A model generated the notes under the pieces. That model saw nothing but the letters and a program-made list of their open reading frames with translations. It was not told where the DNA came from and searched no databases. Both the position numbers and the translations under genes were made by a program. Positions 1 to 30,099 of a stretch of 64,000 bases of DNA are shown here, one piece after another; position 1 is the first letter of the stretch, and every line of letters begins with the position of its first letter. Source of the stretch: Larimichthys crocea (taxonomy: Eukaryota; Chordata; Actinopteri; Sciaenidae); contig NC_040032.1 in the NCBI RefSeq assembly GCF_000972845.2, positions 6,952,316-7,016,315 on the forward strand, read 5' to 3'.

Positions 1-11
1 GCTTATCTGAC

Positions 12-228
12 CTTCCAGAGTGTTCCTGAAGCTCATATTGGCACTGCGGTCCATGGCTCCGGTGTCATAGTTGGTCAGACTGAGAGTGAACTCCACTTCT
101 GCTGAAGTTGGTAATCGTTGAACCACACTACGATTGTGGTTTCCTGGGTTTCGACGTAATGGGCCTTCTTCCCTGGCATCACATAACACACCTCTGTCAC
201 TGTAGTCCTGGGCTCGGGAGCACAGTAC
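12..228 (-). CDS. tyr: tyr exon 2
   Basis: The acceptor CAG (229-231) precedes codon GTA. The exon reads [13 protein letters not shown] through NMSFRNTLE plus one base, then the donor GTCAGA (6-11). Its length of 217 nt and phase 1 end fit the conserved gene structure. Confidence 0.95.
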
Positions 229-1706
229 CTGTTGATGGAGACACGCAGGAACATATAAGTTTTGCAGCAGTGTAACCTGGTTTCGAAAAAAAAAGTAATT
301 TACCCAATGTTGCATTTTTATTTAATTGATTATATATTATACCTTGAACGAACTCAGGGACAATTACTATTCACATACAATTTTGGGAAGAACCAGTTAA
401 AAGGTTTCCTGCAAAAAAGTTTCTCTACACTGTAAAAAGTGCCTGTAGATTTACAGTAAAAAACTGCCAAATCAATAGATTAAAAGACCATCATGAAATA
501 TGACAGTCAAACACGTTTCATAACTTTTATTGATATGCCATTTTAAGGGAGTATTTTATATTAATTGCACAGTAAAACACTGTAATTTTGAATAGCATAG
601 TTTATGGTCTTTTTTACCGTAAAATCTACAGATTTACAAAATTATGGAATAAAATGACAACTTTAAATGTGAAATCAACAGTACTAATATCTGTATTATT
701 ATTAAAGTTAGGCCATACAACAAAAGTTTGTGTTGTTGTTGTTTACCATCACAAAGAACCAGGTTCTAACTGGAACCTTTATTTTTAAGGGTACAGCACT
801 TCACAGCTGAATCCTACTTCAAAAGAAAAGAGGAGAGAAGAGCTAAAGTGAAAACTTGTAGGAGAGAAGATGAATGACTGCGTTTACCCTCCAAGAAGAA
901 AAGACTGAGCCTGGGCTGAGAAGACTGGGGTCCTGGGGGTTGCGCTCTCCCATCAGCTCGTCCGTGCACACGTCACATCCCTGGGCATCCCTCCAGTCCC
1001 AGTAGGGGATGGTGAAGCTCGTGTCTCCGCTCAGCTTCCTGATCTCGTGCTCCCATTGCAGCAGGTACACGCGGTGCCACGGGAGAAAGGCAGGCGCCCA
1101 GTGGGCAAAGTCCACATCAGTCCACACGTTCCCGGGCCCACCCAACAGCGCGTCCCGGGACACATAGTAATGCATCCACACAAATAAATCATACACAGAC
1201 ACATCAGAGAACATCGGGTTGGAGCCGTTCTCCATCTCCTGGTAGGTCCCGGTGACCACAACATAGTCCCTGCTGACTGTCTGCTTGGCCAAGTTCAGGT
1301 AGGACACAAGTTTGATCCTCTCGGCTCTGGACAGGTGAAATATGTTCCTCCTCAGAGACTCTCTCCTCTCGTTGCAGTTTACGCCGAAATATCCAAACTT
1401 ACAGTCCGCGCAGTTAAAACCCATGAAGTTCCCTGCGCACTGGCAAGTCCGGTTGTAGAAAACCAAGGGCCACCTCTCTCTGTCGTCCAACCCAGAGAAG
1501 GGGTACTGTGGCCCGTCGGGCTGGTTCGACACCTCCACATCCTGACAGAAGCCTCGACCCGAGCTGGCTCCGCAGGGTGAGCCGTCCCCTTCCCAGGCCG
1601 GGCAGCACTCCTTGGTGCGCAAAGCTTCACGAGTGGCGCACAGACGGGGGAACTGTTGATAGCTGGGCGCCAAACATACCATGAAACTGATTATCAGGGG
1701 CCACAT
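12..1706 (-). CDS. tyr: tyrosinase, 5' part (exons 1-2; rest off the left edge)
   Basis: Tyrosinase is the copper oxidase that converts tyrosine to DOPA and dopaquinone in melanosomes. Exon 1 is 888-1706 (819 nt, 273 codons) and exon 2 is 12-228 (217 nt, ending in phase 1). Both lengths match what I recall for human TYR. The sequence shows a signal peptide (residues 1 to about 17), an EGF-like cysteine-rich part ([15 protein letters not shown]) and the CuA site with its three histidines ([23 protein letters not shown]). Exon 2 carries the PLRRNPGNH motif. N-glycosylation sequons NRT, NGS and NMS are visible. The ATG at 1706 (MWPLIISF) is chosen because a signal peptide follows; an upstream in-frame ATG at 1838 would add 44 residues that overlap the putative promoter. 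Donors are GTAAAC and GTCAGA. The CuB site, transmembrane helix and tail lie outside the window. Orientation is divergent from grm5. Confidence 0.97.
229..887 (-). other. tyr: tyr intron 1
   Basis: A short intron of 659 bp between exons 1 and 2. It holds a MITE-like inverted repeat (about 425-650) and no other recognisable element. Confidence 0.9.
425..650. mobile_element. MITE-like inverted repeat in tyr intron 1
   Basis: CTGTAGATTTACAGTAAAAA at about 443-462 matches, in inverted orientation, the segment around 611-638 (TTTTTTACCGTAAAATCTAC). The AT-rich core and this inverted motif resemble small non-autonomous DNA transposons common in fish introns. Exact ends and target duplications are not resolved. 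Confidence 0.5.
888..1706 (-). CDS. tyr: tyr exon 1 (signal peptide, Cys-rich region, CuA site)
   Basis: The coding part starts at ATG 1706 and ends at codon AGG (888-890), followed by the donor GTAAAC. It encodes 273 residues. The segment [19 protein letters not shown] contains the last CuA histidine. The ending FSSWR corresponds to the exon 1 boundary of mammalian TYR. Confidence 0.96.
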
Positions 1707-1810
1707 TACGGAAAGCAGTCCCCGAGAAGTTTGAGGCAAATGCACACACCACGGCGAAGCTTTCACGAGTTTAAATTCTTCAGAGGTTTTTCTTGGGCGC
1801 ACCCCTCCCC

Positions 1811-1832
1811 TCTTTGTTGAGCCAGTCACATG
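1811..1832 (-). promoter_or_regulatory. tyr: putative melanocyte promoter sites of tyr (SOX and M-box-like)
   Basis: GTCACATG (1825-1832) matches the MITF M-box/E-box consensus. CTTTGTT (1812-1818) reads AACAAAG on the minus strand, a SOX-type site. Both lie 105-125 bp upstream of the tyr ATG. A TTTAAA box (about 1769-1774) lies between them and the ATG and could set the start of transcription. MITF and SOX10 driving tyrosinase is established knowledge; activity of these sites is inferred. Confidence 0.5.
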
Positions 1833-1838
1833 CCACAT

Positions 1839-2461
1839 AACCCCAGGGTGAAGCCAACTTCATGAAGGGGGGCAATCAGCCCAAAGGCAGACGCAGTTGA
1901 AGTCATTAAGTCATGGAAAAAAAGAGATCAATCAAAGTTTAACACCATCATTATGACTTTTATCATGGAATGATACAACTAAAGAAAAAATTCTAGAGCA
2001 CAGACCACACAGACCAGATTCTGTGGTTACAATGATTGTACAGTGATTTTCTGCTGGGAGCGTGGTCTGCTGCTGCAAAAAAAAAAAGAAAATGTAACTC
2101 ATGATCTCTGTCTACACACAAATAATCATAAGAGAAAGGTTAAGGAGAGGACATATGTTTTTTTTGTTTTGTTCCATTGTCACTTCTTGTGACTTGAGAA
2201 GGTTGAGGGCAGATCACAGCAAATGATTTAAATTCACATACTGCATCCAGGTATGAAGTGATGGAAATAAATGAGCCCCTGTGAGAATTCAAAGACATTT
2301 CTAAAGATTTGAATAAAATGTGTTTCTGAAATGATGTTTTAACTGCGCATTTGACAAAATTAAAACTCCCTTTTGTGTTTGCTAAAATGTTGCTTTATAG
2401 AGGACAGCGGTTGCTCTCTGTTGTTGTTACAGTATGTCTCTCTACCAAAGTGCTCTCTCTG

Positions 2462-2508
<47 letters not shown>

Positions 2509-5379
2509 ATATATAAAATTATGGATACACAATTCCGTATGCATCATGTATGTAAATTAAACTTTTTCGTGTCACTATTTTGCTGCATAAATTGCGAGTC
2601 GGACTCTGATTTATAAGCTGGTACATGAAATAAACAAAGTCAGAACACACACACACACAGGTAGATTATCAGAGTTTAGTCTGTGATCCACCTGGATAGG
2701 CTGTCTGTGGAGGTTTGACCGATCTGAGTGTCTGATTGGCCTGCGTCATGTGACACCACCTACTGAGGATTTAAACAACAGATTTATTGAATGCAGAAGC
2801 CGATGAGCATGATAAAAGAAAACCATCCCCAAGGCGCAAGTTGTGGTATTTGCTTTCATGAAATGCTTTCTGGGAAGAACCTTTCAACTGCTGCTGTCTC
2901 ACATCACATGATGCTCTACACCTGTGACCACAACCACCCTGACCTGACCTTTGACCTGTAGTCTAATTGAATCCATTTCTCTATAGTGACTTGCTCAGCA
3001 CAACACTCACTGTTCTCACATCCAAAATGCACCAATGCAACCAAAACATATGATCAGTGTTGCCCCAGCATATGCATAAACTAGTAGTTTAACTACATTT
3101 TGCAGTAAATTCAGGAAGTTACTTTTGTTTATAATTATTTAATTATTTTTTGTTACTTTGTTTACAACTACTGAAACTACAAACAATTTGGGGTCATAAA
3201 AGAATGATGTATTTGTCATACATCACATGAACATTGCCAAGTTGACCGTTAATCAAGTTAATCAAACTTCCCTCAGGCTTGCTCCTCTACATTTCAGCTT
3301 CTTCAGTGTGTCATAATCCGCTGCTTGTGAAGTGCTGCATCTCAGAATCAACTCTTGTACCAGAACACTAACTTTTGTCTGACAAGTGAGAAACAATTTG
3401 CCACTGATTATACATAATGATCATAAAAATCACTAACAATAGGTAGCATTACAATTAGTGTCATTGTGGGTGGACTCAGAATCACTTTGTGACTGGAGGC
3501 GGACAGTGATACAATTGCAACATTGTCTGCACTCTGCTTTAACTTCCCCCTTCTCTCATCCGTCACAAGTCTTTCCTAAAGGTCAGAGGATAACAGTAGG
3601 AACCCAGTGTTGTCTTTTTAGATGTAGATGTAGCACACTGGTCTTATTTACAGTCACTTTGTACTCTTAGATCTTGAAACTATAAAGAGTAAACATGTAC
3701 AAAATGTGTGTTTTGCAGTTTGGTGGTTGCATTTGAGGGAGAAAACAGGTGAGTCAACTTCCGTTGTGTTGACTGTATGGACAGCTCTATCCGTTACAGC
3801 AATGAGTCTCCATGAGAGGGCGCCATGTGACTACTTCTGTCCCTCTGGATGGCCATTCACCTCTTTGTCTCAGTCTCCCCAGGCAACTAACAAAGCAGCA
3901 AAGTGTAGACAGCGCTTCATTCATTTGGCTCCTAGTAATGAACCTCCATAACAGAAATGTTATGTTGTTGTGTAGGATGTGCATCATAGATCTTACATGA
4001 TTTACAATCACTGCTAACGAACTGTGACTTGAAATTCAGTTGGGAGCCTGCAAAGCCCTGATGATCCCTGTATCTTATAGAAGAAGCCACTGGAAGTACT
4101 GAACTACTGAACTGTAAATGAATTACTGTGAATTCCACGTATCCTATTCCCAGCTCTATCACAGAAGGATTAAGTGTACCCAGATTGCTCAGATCAACAT
4201 GTTTGCTCCCTATACGGTTCAGCTATGGTGTAGCCTCTCTAAGTTAAAGCTGGACGTTCCACTCCATTAGCTGAAGTTAACCACTTCTGTGCCATGTACT
4301 AAGCTTGTCATACATGCATTCATGTGGTATCAAATCATACTTCACTCGCTGACTGTTGATTGTGAACTTTGTGGATTCAGTTGTTTCTCCACTGCAGATT
4401 AAGCCATTCATCACAAAGCAGCATAATTATGCCTGAGGTCAGATCTGTGTCTCACCCTTTCATGATTTACCTGTCTGTTAGGTCACGATTCTAACCTGTG
4501 AGCACAGTGCTTCTAGTTTGGTTATCCAGTAACAAATGACTTAAAAATATGGTCTCTTGACAAGACTGGAAAGAAATACATTAAATCAGGTAAGAGATGC
4601 ACTTTATATGAAAGCAAACAAACTTTTAATTATGTCTGGAGTCACTCTGACCTGAGAGTTACAATGGAAGTGCATTTTCATGCCCTGGACATTATCATTT
4701 TCCATCCAACTCAGAAGAACCTTGTATCTGTGAACACAGAGAGCATGATTAGTAATTCAATGGAAGGCCATGAGACATTCAGATTTCAACCTCTGAATGG
4801 AGACAAAGAAGGTCAGCCACAAAACCATGTTTGCATGACTGTTGAACAGATCCTAAAACTGGAACTTTTCCTATTAAAGGTAGCCACCTTTCTCATCCTT
4901 TATGTTTGGGTAATTTAAACGACACGTGTGATGAGCTTTTTTAATTAAATGATGTCTGATCAGTGATTACTTAATCATTTCGAGTCACAGTTATAATAAT
5001 TTATATAATTTGGGAGCATTATGAGTGCAAAAAGATGCAAAAATCATCAATTAACAGTCAGCCAATCGTGTGCAGAGAAGCGCTCACACTGCATATTTAA
5101 CACCTCTGAGCTGTTATAAGTCTAATTCGTTACTAGTTTCATCATCTATTTGTTTACTTCTTCTTCTTTTTTTTCATGTTTAATGAAATGTGGCTCGCCT
5201 CCCGGAGCTTTCCACAGTTCCCACTGTACTAATTTAGTCACTGTTGCTACTCCATGCCTTCCACTGTGTCTTTTTGGAGGAGGAGGAGGTGGAGATGGAG
5301 ATGGAGAAGGAGGGGGGGCACCGTGTGTGCGTCAGTAAGTCAAACATGTTCCAATAACCGGCTATATTATCTGCTGCTA
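1839..5379. other. tyr-grm5 divergent intergenic region
   Basis: No convincing coding region is seen. The stretch contains a (CT)n microsatellite (about 2454-2506), short (CA)n near 2646 and GGA-rich sequence at 5276-5315. It separates two divergently transcribed genes and must contain both promoters or their distal parts. Confidence 0.7.
2454..2506. repeat. (CT)n microsatellite
   Basis: An almost pure CT dinucleotide tract with one GT interruption near its 5' end. Confidence 0.95.
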
Positions 5380-5512
5380 TTTGCAGTTTGCTGTAGCCAG
5401 GCGCCAGACTGAGCTTGAGCAGAAACCTGCAGCGCTTTTCTTCTCACTGCTCCTGCGTGATGGAAACGGTCTCAAAAGGAATGGCATCTGCGAGGCTGCT
5501 GGCAGGAAACAG
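5380..5512 (+). other. grm5: candidate grm5 5'-UTR exon
   Basis: The sequence ends in a good donor (AACAG|GTAGGC, exon end 5512). The coding start exon at 6482 has a plausible upstream acceptor (TTTCCTTCAG at 6387-6396), so grm5 probably has a non-coding leader exon. This is the best-looking donor within 1 kb. Its start is unknown, and transcript data are required. Confidence 0.25.
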
Positions 5513-5899
5513 GTAGGCTGAAGTTGTCTGTTACTTTGAGTGTGAGGCACAATAACGAAGGAATTCTTCAATGGAAAATAAAATTGAGTTTTACATGCTG
5601 TTGATAGTGTATTGGACTAGTCTGCCAACAACATTTCAGCACCATGGAAAGCAAGTTGATTTTATTTTTATTTTTTTTACATTTCTTTTAAGGAAGAGCT
5701 GTAAAAATAGAACAGTTTAAATGTACTGTCATCTGTGGTTGTGAGGTGTCTGCACATAGATGCATAGTTACGTATTAACAATAGTACTATTATAAACAGA
5801 TAGTTTACATTAAGACACTTATTTGTGCAGCTAGCTGGTATTCTAATGCCATCTAGACTTTGGGGTTATTTGAATAGGAGTACCGGAGAGCCACCATCC

Positions 5900-6310
5900 T
5901 GGTATGCTGTTGGGTGTGTTGATCTATGTAGGATGGGGTGTCTCAGGTCACATGTGGGGTTGCTTTTTCCTGCTGTGTGTGTGCTTTACTTTAAGAGAAG
6001 TTAATGGAGAGGGCAGGTCAAAGGTTAAGGCCCATAAATGGGGTATCTTGGGAAAGGAAGTTCTCATAGCTATCTGTCCTTAAATGTCCCCTGTCTTGGG
6101 GTAAGTCATTTTTGATTATATGCTTTGGGGGCATAACCTACTGTATATAAGGGCTTGCCCTGCACAGTTCGGGAAAGTCTCATTATTCGGCCAGGGGCTC
6201 TCCAAGTAACGTTTTACTTGTACAATACTGAACTTATTGTAATAAATTTGTTATGCAACTAAGACAGTGTCGGCGGAGTTTCTCTTCAAACATCTTCAAC
6301 TGCATCACCA
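5900..6310 (+). mobile_element. solo-LTR-like segment
   Basis: The segment has the layout of a retrotransposon LTR: a TATA box (TATATAA, 6144-6150), a probable start about 30 bp later, AATAAA (6241-6246) about 65 bp after that, then a GT-containing stretch. No gag-pol coding sequence adjoins it. TG..CA ends and a target duplication could not be fixed, so both boundaries are approximate. Confidence 0.45.
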
Positions 6311-6457
6311 CTGAATATACGACAGCTGAATAGCTGAATGTCTGAGAAAGTCTTACACTAAAAAGTGGCTCATTTACTTCCTTGTCATTTCCTTCAGGAG
6401 TCTAACCCTTCCCCCTGGCAATACAAGCAACGTGCCAAAGACCACACTTTTGTCTGA

Positions 6458-25149
<18,692 letters not shown>

Positions 25150-28100
25150 ACGTGCTCTCTCTACACCTTTTCCACCTTATTTATCTGTTTGGAGCATTTT
25201 TAAACTCCAAAAAGACAATGCTTTAGAATGGATCAGACACTCGGATGCCTTTCTACATGTGGATATCCTGAATGTTTAAACAGTTTTTGAATTATGTTTT
25301 CACATCGGACTGAACGCACCCACACACATGCCTCCTTTAAGTGGACTGACAGAAAAGTACCATTGGCATTACTGCAAATACTAAATGCTGAAATTAAGCT
25401 GAGCAAGGTCAGTGCTTCAACTTCTGTCCACAAGTGAGTCTGAGAAGACTTGCACACACATATGGGCATTTTCACAGGTTTGATTCCAAAGAAACACAGA
25501 TAAACTGTCAAATTACCAAATAAGTTTCATCACAACTCATCAGAAAACAGTTACCAATCACAAGTAGGAGAATTTAATTTTACCAAATATTTATGTTCAG
25601 TGTTTCTTTGGATTACTACGGAAGCCATAAGCGGTCATGCATTCATATATTTAATTCCCCTCTGTTCCATGATGACAAGTTTATTTACGTCATTATCAAG
25701 AAATGACAAATGTTGTTATCCCGAAATAACGGGATAATTGTCTCGAGATCTTGAGATAACAAGACTTTTCCCGAGATAACGACATAATTCATATGAGAGC
25801 TCGAGATAATGAATCAAATGTGACCGCCTGAGATTTCACACACAAGGTCATGACACGCTGACCTGATGCTGACTGATGGATGTGACGTGCTCCTTTTGAC
25901 GTTGCACCACTGAATGATGTTTCCTACAATGAAGTAATATATTAGACTATTCTTTTATTTTCTGGAGATCTTGAATTAATTATGTCGTTATCTCAGGATA
26001 ACAACATTTGTTAATTCAACACAATGACATAAATAACCTGAGACCTCGAGAAGACAAATGAAATGGACATGCTATCACGGGAACACAGAGGGAATCAAAT
26101 ATGTGAATGCATGACCGCTCTGGGCTTCTGTAGATTACAGCAAAAATGGCTCATGTATTAAATCTCTAAAAGGCATTAGATTTTTTTTCTTTAAGTAAGA
26201 TATTAGAACACTAAAGAATTATTTTTTCCTTAATCATTTCTTATCATAAACACAAAAGGTGTGACCTGTTTTTATTGCTAATATTATTGCCGTTGACTCT
26301 GTATATATAATGTTTTTGTTACTGACAGCTGCCTGACTCTTTAACATTTCGAGCCTCGGGTGGATGCAGATCGTATCAGCATGAAAAGCAGGAGAAAACA
26401 GCTCAGACAACTTTGCCTGAAATTAGAAAGTCAAACCTGGCACGTTTTCTTCTGCCCTCTAATTTGTTGTCACTCCCGGAGGACACATGCGAGCATTTGA
26501 AATCCTGAAGGAGAAAGTGTACAGATGCTGCATTATGCAAAGCAAAAACCTGCTCTGTGGAGATTTCTCAGTGACCTTCCTTTTTTATTGGAAAGAGAAC
26601 ATTTACTGAGAATGAAGGCATTGTCTCAGCGGACACATCATCAGGTGTCTAACCCACAAAGAGCTTATGGACCACTTGGATGTCTTCTTTTTTTTCTCTC
26701 TAGATGTGACTTAGTTGAATGTACGATAAGTTCTCATAACAAGTGGACCAAAATGATGTTCCACCTCAGGATGTGTCTGAACCAAAATACTTTATGACTT
26801 CAACTCCTACCTGCTGAATGAGCGCCGTTTTCAATTTGCATGATGTCAAGATTTGTTTGCACTCTTTGAGCTCTGTTTGTAATGAAATACTTTTTAATAT
26901 CGTACATGTCGAACCGATTAAGATTAATAGATGCCGTAGCAAAGTAATGATACCATTAGTGTTATTGATGTGTTTTTAAGATCAGCTGTAGGAGGAGAAG
27001 AAGCAGACTGGAAGTGGGCCAGAGTTTGCAGACATGCATTGTGAAACAGCTTGTTTCGAGCCTGGCTTCATGCCTTCTCACTGCAGTCATTTACATTGTG
27101 TTTCTATAAATGGGCTCACATGTGAGCCTATGTAGATTCTAAATCTTTCAGGCATTATGAGGAGGATGTTGTTTTTTTTTACAATATTTTATGTCATTTT
27201 GACTATGTTGTTTCTTATGCTTGATATATTCAATGAATATTCCTTTTTCTAATTCCCTTTTTTGTATCTGCGTTGCATCTGTGGGTGTGTATCGATGATT
27301 GGATTCACGGGATAGCAGATGTAACTGACAGATGTTCATGTGTGTGGAGCTAGCTTGTGCTTTTTTCTGTATGTTTACACAGCGGGAATGTGTTCATTGT
27401 TTTTTGAAATGTGCAGTATTTTCTACTGGTTCTCAGTTTTAAAATCATAGACAGTTGTCATATTTGCATGCTGGTTTGTGCCAACTGGAATTCTGCAGGT
27501 GCGTACTACTTCTTTATGCCAATAAGTGACTGACATAATCTACAGAAGACATTTGTCTTGGTCTTATCTGTTCATCTGTCTTTCAGATAGAATGAATTTA
27601 CTATTTAGAGTTGTGCTGCATTAAAGGTTTCCATCCAAAAACAGAAATCTTTCATTGCACTTGCAGGGATGAAACTATCTCACTATGAAAAATGAAAAGG
27701 AGAAAACTGGAAGAAAAAAGTCTCAAAGTGACAAATGACATAATTGTGTATCACACATGTCTTTACTTTTAGAATAAGTGGTTTCTTTTTGGTGGATAAC
27801 TCACATTCCTATGACACACTTTTATAAGCTGGGTGTTTATCATCTTTTAAAGGAGTCACGTTTCCTTTTGAATGCTCAGACTTGGTGCAGTTATTTTTAA
27901 CACTTCCTGACTCCATGTAACTTGTGAACCTTTTTCTAAATAAGAAGATAATTGTGTCAAATCACAGTGCGATAATTAATAAACCTAATAGGAAATAGGG
28001 TTTCTAGGGCACTCTTTATTAAATAACATTTGATGTCATTTCCTACCTCATAATTTGTAGTCCAAGATTCAAGGCTTAGTGAAATTAATATTCACAAGGT

Positions 28101-28439
28101 GGTGGGCAAAGTTTATTCATAGTTAGAGTGTAATAGCTTTCATGAGCCCAGGGAGAGAGCAAAGACCTCAGGGGGCCATCTCATTGTTTATCCTTGAAAT
28201 GTGATGGTGGTATATGCTGTTACATAGTCGACACTGTCTGATATAAATGCACATTATAGCTTATTACCTAGGTGTGTTGATAAATGTGAATCAGATACAG
28301 ATTTGTACATATTTTGTACAAATGTATCTCAATAACCAGATGGAAAACACTCTATCTTACTATTTTTACAGTGTGAGAAGTTTTTACATTAACATAAATA
28401 ACTGATATTACAACTTAATTTGCATTATAACTTGTGATA
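25150..28439. other. grm5 3' UTR and grm5-rab38 intergenic region
   Basis: No further coding sequence is recognised after the grm5 stop. The region contains a fold-back MITE (25611-26138). Otherwise it is AT-rich, with no clear polyadenylation signal close to the stop. Confidence 0.7.
25611..26138. mobile_element. fold-back MITE with long terminal inverted repeats
   Basis: The left end TACGGAAGCC...GCGGTCATGCATTCATAT (from 25617) is the inverse of the right end ATATGTGAATGCATGACCGC...GGCTTCTGTA (to 26132). Inverted similarity continues inward: ACAAATGTTGTTATCCCGA on the left, and the reverse of TCAGGATAACAACATTTGTT on the right. GATTAC occurs immediately outside both ends (25611-25616, 26133-26138) as a candidate 6-bp target duplication. 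The core has repeated GAGATAA motifs and no ORF. Confidence 0.8.
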
Positions 28440-28960
28440 GCCCTTTCAGATACAGCGCAACAACGGCAGCACTGCGCTCTGTCACACATTATCTCCAATG
28501 GCTCGCCGCGGCGCATAATGCGCGGCACACAGCACCGCCGGTGCGCTAAACTCTGGCCAGCAGCGAGCATGCCGCAAAATCGCATTGTGTCTGAAAGGGG
28601 GCCGTGACGAAGCGAGGTCACAAGTGCCCGAGCGCAGCGCCTGAGCAGATCACACACTTCCCCACAGAGAGGGCGGTTCCTAAACCCAGTACGAAGAGGG
28701 AGACACACACGGGATCAGGGGCACAAACCCTCACTCAGCAGCACCGAGCCAAAGTTGCTGAAAGCTGCTGCGTCTGGAATGACCAATCACTCATCACACT
28801 CCAACGGCATGCAGGGCCTGCGGAAGGAGCACCTGTACAAGGTGCTGGTTATCGGGGACCTGGGGGTCGGGAAGACGTCCATCATCAGGCGCTACGTCCA
28901 CCAGACCTACTCCACTAACTACAGGGCCACCATCGGAGTGGACTTCGCCCTGAAGGTGTT
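28440..28960 (+). promoter_or_regulatory. rab38: CpG-rich promoter region of rab38
   Basis: Base composition changes from AT-rich to GC-rich with many CpGs (for example GCTCGCCGCGGCGCATAATG near 28501) immediately before and across the first rab38 exon. This fits a CpG-island promoter. Exact start sites cannot be read. Confidence 0.55.
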
Positions 28961-30052
28961 AAACTGGGACTCTGAGACTGTCCGGCTTCAGCTGTGGGAC
29001 ATTGCAGGTGGGACAGTGAAGGGAGCTGATTATATTTTTGTTTTCTTGATTTATCATCTACTACTACAACAACAGAAAGTCAAAGTAAACCATCTGGGTC
29101 TAATGTAGTTTATTAGTTTATTATATTAAATTGAAGGTATTTTCTGCCAAAAGAAGGAACACTTTCATACTTTAAATGAAAAAAGTCCAAATATTTCTTT
29201 GTCATAGTTCCTGAATTACTGATGGTTTGGAGAGATAAGATGTTTCTTCAGACTTACCAAGAAGCATGACTGTTATCGCTTATGAAACATTCATATCTCA
29301 AAGATTCACTGTCACCGCAGGAAGCTGCTATCAGACACAAAGACACACACACACACACACACAAACACACAGAGTGTTGCTTAGTAAAGACCAGCACACT
29401 GTCAATCTGTCACTCATTCAAGGTATGATTGTGCATCATGTGATTGTGCCCATGTGAGGGAGATTTCAAGGCCAGTCACAGGAGTGTCATTGTAGCCTAA
29501 ATAAAAACATCATTACTCAGTCACTCACACACACACACACACACACACACACGCTTTAAGTGGTTCATTTGGATTTAAATTTGATTGTAGGTCACAGCTG
29601 CTCATCTACCTGCTTGAAACTTAAGAGTACAGATCATGTGTGGACTGAGAAATCCTGCTTTGGAGTGATAAATTTAACATGTTGTACTTTGAAGCTTTTA
29701 AATCGCCGCTTAATGAATGACAGCGTGTCGAGTAACGTCCATGTGTGTGTCTGTCCGTCACACGGATGCAGTGATGTAACTCCTTCGCACATTTTTCTGT
29801 ACAAAAGGGGAAGTTCTGAAATGGAAGCATTTTGTCCTTGTCTAGGAAAGCCAAAAGTGGATTCTCACGCATTAATATTTATCAACAATGTAAACTTTTC
29901 TGCTGAGAGGGCATGCTATGTAAAACAAGCAGGATGCATACGCCTACACGCTTAGTTTTGAAGCAATACACTCATATTAGATAGCAGAACACACACCACT
30001 GGGGAATGGCATGTTGACAGCGGCTCCTCAAGCACCTCATTTTCATTCCAGA

Positions 30053-30099
<47 letters not shown>

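Noticed and set aside
1707..1838. Upstream in-frame ATG extension of tyr (44 residues)
   Set aside because: It would remove the signal peptide from the N-terminus and overlaps M-box, SOX and TTTAAA motifs.
29560..29955. 131-aa plus-strand frame in rab38 intron 1
   Set aside because: No recognisable domain, and it lies between exons with clear splice sites; likely chance.
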